Origin: Exobacillus caeni
GTDB taxonomy: Bacteria > Bacillota > Bacilli > Bacillales > Guptibacillaceae
Assembly: GCF_005747095.1 (NCBI RefSeq)
Contig: NZ_SWLG01000006.1
Location: 62,001-126,000 of the forward strand
Direction of reading: 5' to 3'
DNA length: 64,000 bases
Position numbers and translations under genes: made by a program. The notes beneath the pieces were generated by a model. That model was not told where the DNA came from, made no database searches, and saw nothing but the letters and a program-made list of their open reading frames with translations. Shown piece after piece: positions 55,761-64,000 of the stretch; the first letter of the stretch is position 1, and every line of letters begins with the position of its first letter.

Positions 55761-57707
55761 ATGGGGAAAATTATTCAGTTGGACGAGCAACTGGCAAATA
55801 AGATTGCAGCAGGAGAAGTGGTTGAGCGTCCTGCATCCGTTATTAAAGAACTAGTTGAAAATTCTATTGATGCCAACAGTTCAGAAATTACTATTGAAGT
55901 GGAAGAGGGCGGTCTTTCAAAGATCAGGGTTGTCGACAATGGAGACGGTATGGAAAGGGAGGATTGCAAGCTTGCCTTTTTCAGACATGCAACAAGCAAA
56001 ATCAAAGATGAACGGGACTTGTTCCATATCAACACACTTGGATTCCGAGGAGAGGCTTTGCCAAGTATAGCTGCAGTATCCCACCTCGAGCTTAAAACAA
56101 GTAACGGGAAACAGGCTGGTACGTATGTAAACATTCAAGCCGGTGAGATAAAAGAATTTTCCTCAACGGATAGCCGTAAGGGAACTGAAATCACTGTCAC
56201 GAACCTGTTTTATAATACGCCTGCACGCTTGAAACACATGAAAACAGTTAATACCGAGCTAGGGAACATTGCAGATATTATTAACAGACAGGCAATGGCG
56301 CATCCGGAAATAGCTTTTCGCTTTTATCATAATGGGAAAAGGCTGTTGTATACGAACGGGAACGATGATCTCCTTCAGGTGGTCGCGCAAATTTACGGTT
56401 ATTCCGTAGCAAAAAAAATGATTTCATTAAAAAGGGATACGATTGATTTTAATATAAGCGGCTATATGGCGAAACCGGAAGTAACCCGCGCCTCAAGGCA
56501 GTACATTTCGCTTTTTATGAACGGAAGGTATATTAAGAATTATCCGATCAGTAAAGCGATTCAGCAGGGCTATCATACACTATTGCCGATCGGAAGATAT
56601 CCGGTTATTGTATTGCATGTAGAGTTGGATCCGACTTTGATCGATGTTAACGTACATCCTTCAAAACTGGAAGCGAGAATTAGCAAGGAAAAAGAGTTGG
56701 CTGCATTGATTCAAACCGCCATCCAGGACGGATTTAAAAGAATCCAGCTCATACCTGAAGCAGCCGTACCGAAACAAAAGAAAGAAAGATCAGAGCAACC
56801 GTCCTTTTCTTTTCAGCATGCCGGATCAAGAGAAAATGAAGAAACTTATACAGCTTCCGAACAAAATTTTGAAAAAATGTTTCAAAGTGATTCGAAAAAG
56901 CCTGCCCAAGGAAACTATTATAACCAGGAACCTTTTTCAAAACCGCCGAAAAAAGCGATTGATCTCATAAACAAGGATATATTGGATAAGGATGAACTTA
57001 ATGAAGAATCCGATAACAATCCAGGACAGGAAGAGATAGAATACTACAAGAAACAAAATGTGAGGGAAGAGGATCTGGAATTGGAAGATAAGGGCCTTTC
57101 TGATACTTCTGTAAAAGAAGAATCCAGAATCCCACCCCTGTACCCGATCGGACAGATGCATGGAACTTATATTCTTGCCCAAAATGAAAACGGCCTTTAT
57201 ATTATCGATCAACATGCTGCACAGGAAAGGATTAAATATGAATTTTATCGAGAAAAGGTCGGACAGCTTAATGATGAGGTTCAGGAAATGCTTGTACCTA
57301 TTACGCTAGAATTTAGTAACGCTGAAACTTCAATCATTAATGAAAGGATGGAAGATCTGGCAAAGGTAGGCGTATTTTTAGAGGAATTTGGAAACAATGC
57401 GTTTATCGTCCATTCCCATCCACAATGGTTTCCAGCGGGCGAGGAACAAAGTACTATTCAAGAGATTATCGATGAAGTGCTAGCGAATAAAACGATAGAT
57501 ATAAAAAAGCTTAGAGAAGAAGCAGCCATCATGATGTCGTGTAAAGGATCGATCAAGGCAAACCGGCACCTTCGAGAGGATGAAATTTTCACTCTGCTCG
57601 AAACGCTCAGAAAAAGCATCGACCCATTTACCTGCCCTCACGGTAGGCCGATCATCGTTCATTACTCAACATATGAAATGGAAAAAATGTTCAAACGGGT
57701 AATGTAA
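55761..57707 (+). CDS. mutL: DNA mismatch repair protein MutL
   Basis: MutL is the MutS partner and, in Bacilli, a latent endonuclease. The 648-residue protein has the GHKL ATPase with [30 protein letters not shown] and [19 protein letters not shown], a variable charged linker (about residues 340-460), and the C-terminal domain with the endonuclease motif [25 protein letters not shown] and CPHGRP. ATG 55761 is chosen with GAGGTGA 6 bases upstream; an in-frame ATG at 55743 is less likely. Confidence 0.97.
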   Translation: MGKIIQLDEQLANKIAAGEVVERPASVIKELVENSIDANSSEITIEVEEGGLSKIRVVDNGDGMEREDCKLAFFRHATSKIKDERDLFHINTLGFRGEALPSIAAVSHLELKTSNGKQAGTYVNIQAGEIKEFSSTDSRKGTEITVTNLFYNTPARLKHMKTVNTELGNIADIINRQAMAHPEIAFRFYHNGKRLLYTNGNDDLLQVVAQIYGYSVAKKMISLKRDTIDFNISGYMAKPEVTRASRQYISLFMNGRYIKNYPISKAIQQGYHTLLPIGRYPVIVLHVELDPTLIDVNVHPSKLEARISKEKELAALIQTAIQDGFKRIQLIPEAAVPKQKKERSEQPSFSFQHAGSRENEETYTASEQNFEKMFQSDSKKPAQGNYYNQEPFSKPPKKAIDLINKDILDKDELNEESDNNPGQEEIEYYKKQNVREEDLELEDKGLSDTSVKEESRIPPLYPIGQMHGTYILAQNENGLYIIDQHAAQERIKYEFYREKVGQLNDEVQEMLVPITLEFSNAETSIINERMEDLAKVGVFLEEFGNNAFIVHSHPQWFPAGEEQSTIQEIIDEVLANKTIDIKKLREEAAIMMSCKGSIKANRHLREDEIFTLLETLRKSIDPFTCPHGRPIIVHYSTYEMEKMFKRVM

Positions 57708-57709
57708 AT

Positions 57710-57748
57710 AAGAAGCAGCGACATTGTCGTTGCTTCTTATTATTTTTA
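57710..57748 (+). terminator. Intrinsic terminator of mutL
   Basis: AAGAAGCAGCGAC pairs with GTCGTTGCTTCTT around ATT, followed by ATTATTTTT. Confidence 0.9.
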
Positions 57749-57829
57749 CTGTTCTTCTGAGAAATCTTCGTTAAAAATGTCACAATGTTAAAAGAAGAAT
57801 AGGATAATAAAAAACGGAGTTGAAGTGGG

Positions 57830-58228
57830 ATGTCTGCTGAAAGCATACAAGGTATTTGCAACGAATTCGGAAGAATATTAAATGGAAAAGCAAACGTGGA
57901 CAATGGTGTTTGTTCCGTGAATATAAAACGGAACCTGCACGTTGAAATACAGGGTAGACCAAGCAAAGCAGAATTGGAAGCGGCTTTATCTTTCGAATCA
58001 ATGGACCAGTATGGCAGGGCATTAAACCTTGGGGAAACAGTTCTGTTGACTGAAGAAGTTAATCCTTTTATGGATGTAATTAAAAGGAACGGTATACTCA
58101 TCAGTGCACTTCATAACCACTGGCTGTTCACAAGTCCTAATATTTTGTACTTGCATTTTCAGTCAGTTGAGCCGCCGCTTCATTTTGCCTCAAAGGTAGC
58201 AGAAGCGTTTAAAGTGCTTAAGTACTAG
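57830..58228 (+). CDS. DUF1259 (LppY/LpqO-like) family protein
   Basis: A 132-residue protein resembling one half of the DUF1259 family found in LppY/LpqO lipoproteins. Typical segments are VCSVNIKRNLHVEIQGRPSK, EEVNPFMDVIKRNGILISAL and ALHNHWLFTSPNILYLHFQS. The His pattern in SALHNHW and YLHF could bind metal but no activity is known. It has no signal peptide. It lies in a small accessory patch between mutL and miaA, absent from B. subtilis at this site. Confidence 0.72.
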   Translation: MSAESIQGICNEFGRILNGKANVDNGVCSVNIKRNLHVEIQGRPSKAELEAALSFESMDQYGRALNLGETVLLTEEVNPFMDVIKRNGILISALHNHWLFTSPNILYLHFQSVEPPLHFASKVAEAFKVLKY

Positions 58229-58260
58229 GAGAGATCCACTTTTACACTTTTCCTGGTATG

Positions 58261-58294
58261 AAACAACAGAACGGCAGAAACCGTTCTGTTGTTT
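58261..58294. terminator. Bidirectional terminator between converging genes
   Basis: AAACAACAGAACGG and CCGTTCTGTTGTTT form a perfect 14-bp stem around CAGAAA. The arms provide a T-run on either strand, so it can end both the plus-strand gene before it and the minus-strand lipoprotein gene after it. Confidence 0.88.
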
Positions 58295-58303
58295 GATCAA
58301 GAT

Positions 58304-58660
58304 TTAATCATTATTATTGTTGTGCAGGTCTAAGTCGTTTTCTCTTCTTTGTTCAGATGGCTCTTCATCAAGATCAGGTTCTTCTTCGTCCATCCCATTA
58401 TTACGGATGTCGTAGTCTCTTTCATCCTCGTCTAATCCACCAGGCACAACATCTTCATCAAGGTCCGGGCTGATGTCATTATCATTCATATCGTTGTCTA
58501 AACGATTGTCGTCATTATCCAAACGATTAATATCATTACGGTCATCATTGATGTTTTGAATATCAGGATCACCGTTGTCATCATTATTCATGTTACAACC
58601 TGTCAATAATCCAGCGGTTAATAAAAGTGAAAAAGCTGAAATCTTAATAAGATGTTTCAT
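58304..58660 (-). CDS. Small Asp/Asn-rich acidic lipoprotein
   Basis: A 118-residue protein with a lipoprotein signal peptide (KISAFSLLLTAGLLTGC, Cys about residue 22). After it comes a low-complexity, very acidic region made of N, D, E, R and L, with repeats around RLDNDDNRLDNDMNDND. The reading frame is preceded on the minus strand by CGGAGGT 6 bases before the ATG, so it is probably expressed. Function unknown; an acidic surface-exposed tail could bind cations. It is one of only two minus-strand genes. Confidence 0.75.
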   Translation of the reverse strand: MKHLIKISAFSLLLTAGLLTGCNMNNDDNGDPDIQNINDDRNDINRLDNDDNRLDNDMNDNDISPDLDEDVVPGGLDEDERDYDIRNNGMDEEEPDLDEEPSEQRRENDLDLHNNNND

Positions 58661-58822
58661 TTTTTACCTCCGAAAAGTAAATTTTTATCACTTGTTATTA
58701 TTTCTAATCTTTTTATAAATAAACGAAATACTTATTTCTATTTTTATCCATTAAGAAACAAATACCAGTATTGCTTTCAAGAACTTTTCGCAAAATAAAA
58801 GAAACGAATGAAAGGAAAGATC

Positions 58823-59017
58823 ATGATGCAAAATCAAGGAAAATGGCTGCCGTTTGTAGCATCTGTAGGGCTCGGTGCTGCAGCTTATTATAATATGACG
58901 AGGAATCAAAATTTTGGAGGTACTATGCAACAGATGATACCTCTTGTAACAGGATTAAGCGGAGGAAAACAAAAGCAAAAAGATCAAACAAATACACAAA
59001 CCCAGCAGCTCCAATAA
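58823..59017 (+). CDS. Small membrane-associated protein
   Basis: A 64-residue protein with one hydrophobic segment (WLPFVASVGLGAAAYYNM) and a polar, Gln/Lys/Thr-rich tail. I do not recognise the family with certainty. AAAGGAAAG precedes ATG 58823; an in-frame ATG at 58808 precedes that site and is less likely. It has its own terminator (59020-59056). Real gene status is supported by that terminator and the ribosome binding site. Confidence 0.6.
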   Translation: MMQNQGKWLPFVASVGLGAAAYYNMTRNQNFGGTMQQMIPLVTGLSGGKQKQKDQTNTQTQQLQ

Positions 59018-59019
59018 AA

Positions 59020-59056
59020 AAACAAGTCCACTTCTCTAGGGTGGACTTGTTTTTAT
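59020..59056 (+). terminator. Intrinsic terminator after the small membrane protein gene
   Basis: AAACAAGTCCAC pairs perfectly with GTGGACTTGTTT around TTCTCTAGG, followed by TTATG. Confidence 0.88.
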
Positions 59057-59109
59057 GCAGAGAGTTGACTAAAATGAAATGCATAATACATAAAAAAGGG
59101 ATTTGATGA

Positions 59110-60045
59110 ATGGGACATTATAAAGAAAAGTTAGTGACGATCCTTGGACCTACTGCAGTAGGAAAGACGAAAACAAGTATTGAAGTTGCAAAATCGGTCG
59201 GAGGAGAAATCATCAGTGGCGATTCTATGCAGGTGTATAAAGGGATGGATATCGGAACAGCCAAAGTAACAAATAGCGAAATGGATGGAATCCCTCATCA
59301 TCTACTCGATATTAAAGAACCGACTGAAGCATTTTCTGCTGCAGAGTTCCAGGAGCTTGCGACAAAGTTGATCACAGACATAAACAAGCGTGGGAAAATA
59401 CCGATCATTGCAGGGGGGACAGGGCTTTATGTAAAAGCGGTAACGCATCAGTATCACTTCTCTGAAGCTCCCTCTGACCCTCGATATAGACGTGAGTTAG
59501 AGGAATTCGCAGACAAAAACGGTCCGGTTCTTCTTCATGAAAAGTTGAAAAAAGTGGATGAAGAAAGCTATTCAAACATTCATCCAAATAATGTGCGTAG
59601 AGTGATACGCGCACTCGAAGTTGTCCATGCAACCGGCAGGCCTCTTTCAGAAAATAAAAGCAATAAGGAAGAGCGCTCTCCATATCATCTTGTAAACATA
59701 GGCTTAACAATGGATAGGGAAAAGCTATATAAGAGAATCGATCGCCGCGTTGATATGATGATTGAAGATGGTTTAATTGAAGAAGCCTGGAAATTATACA
59801 ATGAGGGTGTTAGGGACTGCCAATCTGTACAGGCGATTGGATACAAAGAAATTTATTACTATCTTGAAAATAGAGAGACAAAAGAAGTAGCGATCGAAGA
59901 ATTGAAGAAGAATTCAAGAAGATATGCCAAACGCCAATTAACCTGGTTCAGGAACCAGATGGAAATAAATTGGTTTGATATGACCGAGGACAGAGAACAA
60001 AAAATAAAGGAAATTGTTCAATTTGTTGCAGGAAAGCTGCAATAA
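59110..60045 (+). CDS. miaA: tRNA dimethylallyltransferase MiaA
   Basis: MiaA transfers dimethylallyl to A37 of tRNAs reading U-starting codons; the product is the substrate of MiaB. The 311-residue protein has a P-loop ILGPTAVGKTKTSIE, SGDSMQVYKGMDIGTAK, PHHLLDI, FQELATKLITDINKRGK and the NNVRRVIRALE segment. It is separated from hfq by about 50 bases, a common pairing. The ribosome binding site before ATG 59110 is poor. Confidence 0.96.
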   Translation: MGHYKEKLVTILGPTAVGKTKTSIEVAKSVGGEIISGDSMQVYKGMDIGTAKVTNSEMDGIPHHLLDIKEPTEAFSAAEFQELATKLITDINKRGKIPIIAGGTGLYVKAVTHQYHFSEAPSDPRYRRELEEFADKNGPVLLHEKLKKVDEESYSNIHPNNVRRVIRALEVVHATGRPLSENKSNKEERSPYHLVNIGLTMDREKLYKRIDRRVDMMIEDGLIEEAWKLYNEGVRDCQSVQAIGYKEIYYYLENRETKEVAIEELKKNSRRYAKRQLTWFRNQMEINWFDMTEDREQKIKEIVQFVAGKLQ

Positions 60046-60096
60046 AAAGAGAATGTAATTAGGGAATGTCTATAGAGAATAGAGGAGGACTGAATA

Positions 60097-60330
60097 ATGA
60101 AGCAGCAAATTAATATCCAGGACCAATTTTTAAACACTCTCCGCCGTGACAACGTATATGTAACAGTTTATCTGTTGAATGGATTTCAATTAAAAGGACT
60201 AATCAAAGGGTTTGATAATTTTACTGTAACTCTTGAAACAGATGGAAAGCAGCAGCTCATCTATAAGCATGCTATTTCTACATTTGCTCCTCAGCGTGCA
60301 GTAGAATTAAATATGGATTCAGAAAAATAA
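60097..60330 (+). CDS. hfq: RNA chaperone Hfq
   Basis: Hfq is a hexameric Sm-like protein that binds small RNAs and mRNAs. The 77-residue product shows the Sm1 motif [20 protein letters not shown] and the Sm2 segment [13 protein letters not shown], with [12 protein letters not shown] at the N-terminus. The C-terminal tail is short, as in Firmicutes. AGAGGAGGA precedes ATG 60097. Terminator follows. Confidence 0.97.
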   Translation: MKQQINIQDQFLNTLRRDNVYVTVYLLNGFQLKGLIKGFDNFTVTLETDGKQQLIYKHAISTFAPQRAVELNMDSEK

Positions 60331-60333
60331 TGC

Positions 60334-60364
60334 AAGTCCCTCACGAAAGTGGGGGACTTTTTTG
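60334..60364 (+). terminator. Intrinsic terminator of hfq
   Basis: AAGTCCCTCAC pairs with GTGGGGGACTT around GAAA, followed by TTTTTT. Confidence 0.92.
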
Positions 60365-60404
60365 GATTACTTTTAAGCTGGCGATTTTTCCCTGTCCTAG
60401 TGTT

Positions 60405-61391
60405 TCAACTACTGTATTGTTGTTCTGAATTAACGTAATTATAATATCTTTTCAATGTTAGAGAAGATTTTAGGCCTAATCTTTGTTTGATGTCTTCTTC
60501 GGAAGCGTGTTGTGTAATTAAGTCTTTAACATAGGTTCGTCTCATATGCTGAGCGGAAATTCCCTTCCTTAACCCTGCTCTTGCAACCTCCTGGCGGATC
60601 ATTTTTTGTACGGCAATCTCTGTTAACCGTTTGGGTTTCTCATAATCATAGTCCCACCGATATGTTTCCCGTTGAAAGTCGAAAGCTACGAAGAAGGGAT
60701 CTTGGCTGTGCAGCCGGGGTCTTACAGCAACTGGTATTGTTTTAAAATAGTTATATAGTTGCTTTTTGTGTTCAGGCTTTATTTTGACTATCCGTTTAGT
60801 TTCCATGTTTTGTATCTCTAATTCATTTTGTTCAAAGTGAATGTCTTTCATATTTAAACTGACAAGCTCCCTAAGCGAGAGTCCATATTGCAAGAAAAGC
60901 TGAATGATACTGATATTTCTCTCGATCAGAAGGTGTCTGGTTTTAAGCTGGTTATCAGAGAGGCCATCAGGTGAAGAGACACTGCTGATCAACCTTTCTT
61001 GCTCTTTCGTTGAAATGAAATGTTCGGTTTTGAACTCTACCGATTCAGTCGTGTTGATCGAAAGTTCACTGACCGGATTGAAAGCGAGTCGTCCTATGCT
61101 TCTATAGAACCGGTACAGCTGGTTGATTACCGTTATTATTCTTTTTATCGTCCGTTCTGAATATCTTCTAGAAGTGAGCAAAAAATCGATATAACGTTCC
61201 AATTCTTCAGTGGTCAATGCCTTAATAGTATCAAAATTAACCTGTTGGGAAGAGGCGAGTTTGAGCCATCTATGAAAATCCTCAAGATCATACCGATACC
61301 GTTTTATCGTAGAAGGCTGCCTGCCCCTGGTCTCAAGAAAAGACAAATAACTTTCAAAGCAATCCGGCAATTTTTGTTCCATCATATCCAA
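60405..61391 (-). CDS. Tyrosine recombinase (XerC/XerD-like integrase)
   Basis: A protein of about 328 residues with an N-terminal SAM-like core-binding domain (ESYLSFLETRGRQPSTIKRY) and a C-terminal catalytic domain. Counted from the TTG at 61400, Arg I is in YGLSLRELV (R177), HxxR in AQHMRR (H285, R288) and the nucleophile Tyr is in LKRYYNY (about 319-322). The usual LGH before that Tyr reads LGLKSSL, so the third catalytic His is missing. Start is uncertain: the TTG at 61400 touches the site GAGAGGAG, so the TTG at 61391 is preferred. No phage genes or attachment repeats were seen nearby. Confidence 0.8.
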   Translation of the reverse strand: MDMMEQKLPDCFESYLSFLETRGRQPSTIKRYRYDLEDFHRWLKLASSQQVNFDTIKALTTEELERYIDFLLTSRRYSERTIKRIITVINQLYRFYRSIGRLAFNPVSELSINTTESVEFKTEHFISTKEQERLISSVSSPDGLSDNQLKTRHLLIERNISIIQLFLQYGLSLRELVSLNMKDIHFEQNELEIQNMETKRIVKIKPEHKKQLYNYFKTIPVAVRPRLHSQDPFFVAFDFQRETYRWDYDYEKPKRLTEIAVQKMIRQEVARAGLRKGISAQHMRRTYVKDLITQHASEEDIKQRLGLKSSLTLKRYYNYVNSEQQYSS

Positions 61392-61515
61392 CTTGCTCAA
61401 CTCCTCTCAAGCCCTATTATAACAAACCAAAAGAAAGCAGGTTACTTTCAAAAGAATGAAAATGAATTTTATGGAGATACTATGCCTAACAAAACGAGGA
61501 CTGGGGGAAAATTAA

Positions 61516-61701
61516 ATGGCTTTCTTCTCTAAACAACAACCTGAACCAATACCTGAAGTGGAAACTTCCGTGTGGTCATGTACAAACGACGGATGCTCAG
61601 GATGGATGAGAGAAAATTTTTCATTTGAAGCAACACCAGCCTGCCCGTTATGTGCTTCAACCATGCAGCCTGAGGTTAGGATGCTGCCAGAAATCAGTTA
61701 G
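61516..61701 (+). CDS. YdjO-like cold-inducible zinc-ribbon protein
   Basis: A 61-residue protein whose core, VWSCTNDGCSGWMRENFSFE, and ACPLCASTM match the small YdjO family (cold-inducible in B. subtilis). Two Cys pairs (CTNDGC and CPLC) would form a zinc ribbon. GGGGGAAA lies 6-9 bases upstream of the ATG. Function unknown. Confidence 0.82.
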   Translation: MAFFSKQQPEPIPEVETSVWSCTNDGCSGWMRENFSFEATPACPLCASTMQPEVRMLPEIS

Positions 61702-61760
61702 TAGCGCGAGAATTTTCTCGTGCTTAATTTTATTCAGGGGTTCATTGAAAGGAGTAAGAA

Positions 61761-62135
61761 ATGAACGAGAATATTAGCAGATTCCTATCATGGACAAAAG
61801 GAGTCATCATTCAATCCCGGGGTGTCTTAAAAGAAAAAATAAGCAATGCGTTAAACAGTGAATCGATAACGATCGAGGACCTGGCAACGATTATTAGATA
61901 CCATCCAGAATCTAAAAAACAAACACAAGATTTTCTTGGGATCACGTTTGTAACCTGGACAGTAAATCACGGAGACAATCATTATCGGCTAATGGAAAAA
62001 GGGAAATATGGCGAAAAAATATTAGAAGTGGATGCAATAGTGGGTGGAGAAAAAATAATACGTTATCGAACTTATGAGAGCCGTTCCTCGCTCGAAAAGA
62101 AAATTTCGCTTCCAGCAGACCTTCTAGGTAATTAA
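61761..62135 (+). CDS. Uncharacterised protein of 124 residues
   Basis: I do not recognise this protein. It is soluble, without Cys, signal peptide or membrane segment. The first 55 residues look helical and basic (WTKGVIIQSRGVLKEKISNA); the rest is rich in beta-type residues (FLGITFVTWTVNHGDNHYRL, IRYRTYESRSSL). GAAAGGAG lies 7 bases upstream of ATG 61761. It lies between a YdjO-like gene and spoVK. Confidence 0.65.
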   Translation: MNENISRFLSWTKGVIIQSRGVLKEKISNALNSESITIEDLATIIRYHPESKKQTQDFLGITFVTWTVNHGDNHYRLMEKGKYGEKILEVDAIVGGEKIIRYRTYESRSSLEKKISLPADLLGN

Positions 62136-62222
62136 CAAGGCTAATATTTCCTGAGGAAGCGCATAAAACGACATTTTATTTTAAGCTGATTTATTTTAAT
62201 AGATAAACGATAGTTGCCTATT

Positions 62223-62263
62223 AGAAGAAAAGCAGACCTTAACAGGTTCTTTTCTTCTTTTTA
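62223..62263 (+). terminator. Terminator before spoVK
   Basis: AGAAGAAAAG-CAG-ACCT pairs with AGGTTCTTTTCTTCT, followed by TTTTAG. Confidence 0.82.
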
Positions 62264-62352
62264 GTGTGCATTTTAGCGGAGCATTGGGCTGTTGTCACGG
62301 TTTGTGCCCCTATTGCGTATACTATCCTGTCAAACGAAAAGGGGTGAATGGC

Positions 62353-63291
62353 TTGCAGGGCTCCATTACGAAGCGTACTAAAGGTCAAATCAACGTTGTC
62401 CTAAATCAAAAGCAGGGAGAATCTCTTTCAAAGCAAGACACTTTTCTTTTAGATAAAGAAAGCCGTGACAAACATTATCCGTTGGATGTTATACAAAAAG
62501 AAATGGCAAAACTTATAGGGATGGATGAATTAAAATATCTCGTGAAAGAAATATATGCATGGCTATACATCAACAAGTGCAGAAAGGAAAAAGGACTGAA
62601 GGCAGGGAACCAGGCCCTTCATATGCTGTTTAAAGGAAATCCTGGTACGGGAAAAACGACGGTCGCACGATTGCTTGGCAAGCTTTTTTTTGAAATGAAA
62701 GTTCTTTCTAAAGGGCATCTGATCGAGGCGGAAAGGGCAGACCTCGTTGGGGAATACATCGGCCATACCGCTCAAAAGACCCGGGAACTGGTAAAAAAAG
62801 CTTCTGGGGGCATTCTCTTTATCGATGAAGCTTATTCTCTTGCAAGGGGAGGGGAAAAAGATTTTGGGAAAGAAGCAATCGATACATTGGTGAAAGCGAT
62901 GGAAGATAAGCAGCATGATTTTATGTTGATTCTTGCTGGATATTCAGATGAAATGGAAAACTTTTTATCCTTGAACCCCGGATTGCCGTCAAGGTTCCCA
63001 ATCGTGATCGATTTTCCCGATTATACGAATGATGAACTCCTTTCGATTGCCCGCCAGATGGTAGTTGAGCGTGAATATCTCATCACTAAAGAAGCAGAAT
63101 GGAAGATTAAGCAATCGTTAATGAAGGCAAGATCACGCCATTCCGATGCAGCTTTCAGCAACGGGCGTTACGTAAGGAATTTGATTGAAAAGGCTGTTAG
63201 AAAGCAGGCTGTAAGGTTATTAAGAGAAGATGAAATAGACAGGGATCGGCTGATGACCCTTGAAGCTGCTGATATACAAGTAGAAGAATGA
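62353..63291 (+). CDS. spoVK: Stage V sporulation protein K (AAA+ ATPase)
   Basis: SpoVK is a mother-cell AAA+ ATPase needed for spore maturation. The 312-residue product has Walker A MLFKGNPGTGKTTVARLLG, Walker B GGILFIDEAYSL and the CbxX-like GKEAIDTLVKAMEDKQH and SRFP (Arg finger) motifs. The start is TTG 62353, with AGGGGTG about 6 bases upstream and homology beginning near GQINVVLN; GTG 62344 is also possible. The frame is open back to 62266 through a Cys-rich stretch (GALGCCHGLCPYC) that lacks family similarity. Likely sporulation-specific, no clear sigma-E promoter seen. Confidence 0.92.
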   Translation: MQGSITKRTKGQINVVLNQKQGESLSKQDTFLLDKESRDKHYPLDVIQKEMAKLIGMDELKYLVKEIYAWLYINKCRKEKGLKAGNQALHMLFKGNPGTGKTTVARLLGKLFFEMKVLSKGHLIEAERADLVGEYIGHTAQKTRELVKKASGGILFIDEAYSLARGGEKDFGKEAIDTLVKAMEDKQHDFMLILAGYSDEMENFLSLNPGLPSRFPIVIDFPDYTNDELLSIARQMVVEREYLITKEAEWKIKQSLMKARSRHSDAAFSNGRYVRNLIEKAVRKQAVRLLREDEIDRDRLMTLEAADIQVEE

Positions 63292-63347
63292 ATTAAGGTC
63301 TGGTAAGATAGATGAAGATAAAGTCAAAATAGGAAGGATATCAGTGA

Positions 63348-64000
63348 TTGAGACCAAATAATATCTCTAACCAGGAAAAAGCAATATTAGTTGGCTGTCA
63401 TTTGTCCAAAGAATCAACAGAACGGTTTGAATACTCCATGGATGAATTGGCAGCTCTAACTGAAACAGCTCAAGGGACATCTATTGCAACAATTACCCAA
63501 AAACGGGAAAGGCTGGATCCGGCTACTTATATTGGCTCGGGTAAAGTGAAGGAAATAGCTGAACTGGAAGAAGAGTTGGAAGCGGATGTAATTATTATTA
63601 ACGGAGAACTTTCACCAAGTCAGGTTAGAAACCTGTCGTCTTATTTCACTTCCAGAGTGGTGGACAGAACTCAGCTAATTCTTGATATTTTTGCACAGCG
63701 GGCAAAATCTAAAGAAGGTAAATTGCAAGTTGAGCTAGCCCAGCTTCAATACATTCTGCCGAGGCTGGCAGGTAAAGGGATCGAGTTATCCCGGTTGGGC
63801 GGTGGAATCGGTACTCGAGGTCCCGGTGAAACAAAGCTTGAAACAGACAGAAGGCATATACGAAACAGAATAAAAGATATAAAGCGCCAGCTCAGTACGA
63901 TTGTCCAGCATAGAGAGCGTTACAGAAGCAGAAGAAAGCGTAATGAAGTTCTTCAAATCGCACTTGTTGGATATACAAATGCCGGCAAGTCCACAATTTT
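63348..64000 (+). CDS. hflX: GTPase HflX, 5' part
   Basis: HflX (YnbA) is a ribosome-associated GTPase that splits stalled or hibernating ribosomes. About 217 codons are present and the window ends inside the P-loop. Translation gives [51 protein letters not shown] and [19 protein letters not shown] (the family signature), then [13 protein letters not shown] (Walker A). The TTG at 63348 is the start: it is immediately preceded by an in-frame stop, and AGGAAGGA lies 9 bases upstream. It follows spoVK as in B. subtilis. Confidence 0.94.
   Translation, partial: MRPNNISNQEKAILVGCHLSKESTERFEYSMDELAALTETAQGTSIATITQKRERLDPATYIGSGKVKEIAELEEELEADVIIINGELSPSQVRNLSSYFTSRVVDRTQLILDIFAQRAKSKEGKLQVELAQLQYILPRLAGKGIELSRLGGGIGTRGPGETKLETDRRHIRNRIKDIKRQLSTIVQHRERYRSRRKRNEVLQIALVGYTNAGKSTI

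Noticed and set aside
60405-61391. Prophage or integrated element marked by the tyrosine recombinase
   Set aside because: No other phage genes, no tRNA target and no flanking direct repeats were seen; neighbouring genes are ordinary core or small conserved genes.
62266-62352. Cys-rich extension of SpoVK (GALGCCHGLCPYC)
   Set aside because: No ribosome binding site, not in the family, and it begins right at the preceding terminator; read as untranslated leader.
1-64000. tRNA or rRNA genes
   Set aside because: No cloverleaf-like blocks with the conserved GGTTCGAATCC-type T-arm and no rRNA sequence were seen in the gaps; a dedicated scan was not possible.

Overview
The window is a stretch of chromosome from an endospore-forming, low-to-moderate GC member of the Bacillaceae. 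The evidence is the gene order, which follows the Bacillus subtilis polC-to-hflX region almost gene for gene, and the sporulation genes along it: dpaA/dpaB, tepA, spoIIIE, ylxY, spoVS, cotE and spoVK. Species cannot be fixed from the sequence alone. The GC-rich intergenic repeats and the extra genes (a DEAD-box helicase next to recA, a dipeptidase and a KorAB oxidoreductase after spoVS) point away from B. subtilis itself, towards relatives such as Fictibacillus; that genus guess is an inference.

Layout. 1-1208: 3' end of polC. 1271-8654: the translation/transcription operon rimP-nusA-rnpM-ylxQ-infB-ylxP-rbfA-truB-ribF. 8834-11622: rpsO and pnp. 11715-20540: ylxY, mlpA, ymxH, then the diaminopimelate/dipicolinate cluster dpaA-dpaB-asd-dapG-dapA, and tepA-ylzJ. 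20559-23046: the DNA translocase spoIIIE. 23047-28123: nucleoside ABC transporter nupNOPQ. 28391-35029: ymfF-ymfH (M16 pair), ymfI, ymfJ, ymfK, rodZ, pgsA. 35096-39119: cinA, a DEAD-box helicase not found here in B. subtilis, and SOS-controlled recA. 39722-42823: rny, ymdB, spoVS. 43006-49512: dipeptidase, korA-korB, tdh-kbl. 49806-57707: miaB-ricA, cotE, mutS-mutL. 57830-59017: a small accessory patch (DUF1259-like protein, a minus-strand acidic lipoprotein, a small membrane-like protein). 59110-64000: miaA-hfq, a minus-strand tyrosine recombinase, a YdjO-like zinc-ribbon protein, an unknown protein, spoVK and the 5' part of hflX.

How the genes work together. The first third makes and controls the gene-expression machinery (termination, initiation, ribosome maturation, tRNA and mRNA processing). 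The middle turns aspartate semialdehyde into dihydrodipicolinate (asd, dapG, dapA) and then into spore dipicolinate (dpaAB), next to the translocase that pumps DNA into the forespore. The last third joins RNA decay and biofilm/sporulation switches (rny, ymdB, ricA), tRNA modification (miaB, miaA), spore coat (cotE), DNA repair (recA, mutSL) and threonine catabolism (tdh-kbl). All genes read on the plus strand except the lipoprotein and the recombinase.

Regulatory signals readable by eye include near-consensus sigma-A promoters, a LexA box at recA, a sigma-H-like promoter at spoVS, sigma-K-like promoters at dpaA and cotE, and about twenty intrinsic terminators. The most unusual non-coding content is a dispersed, inverted-repeat-ended element family with five recognisable copies between genes. 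No rRNA, tRNA, CRISPR array, insertion sequence or prophage was seen, and I found no clearly new multi-gene system.
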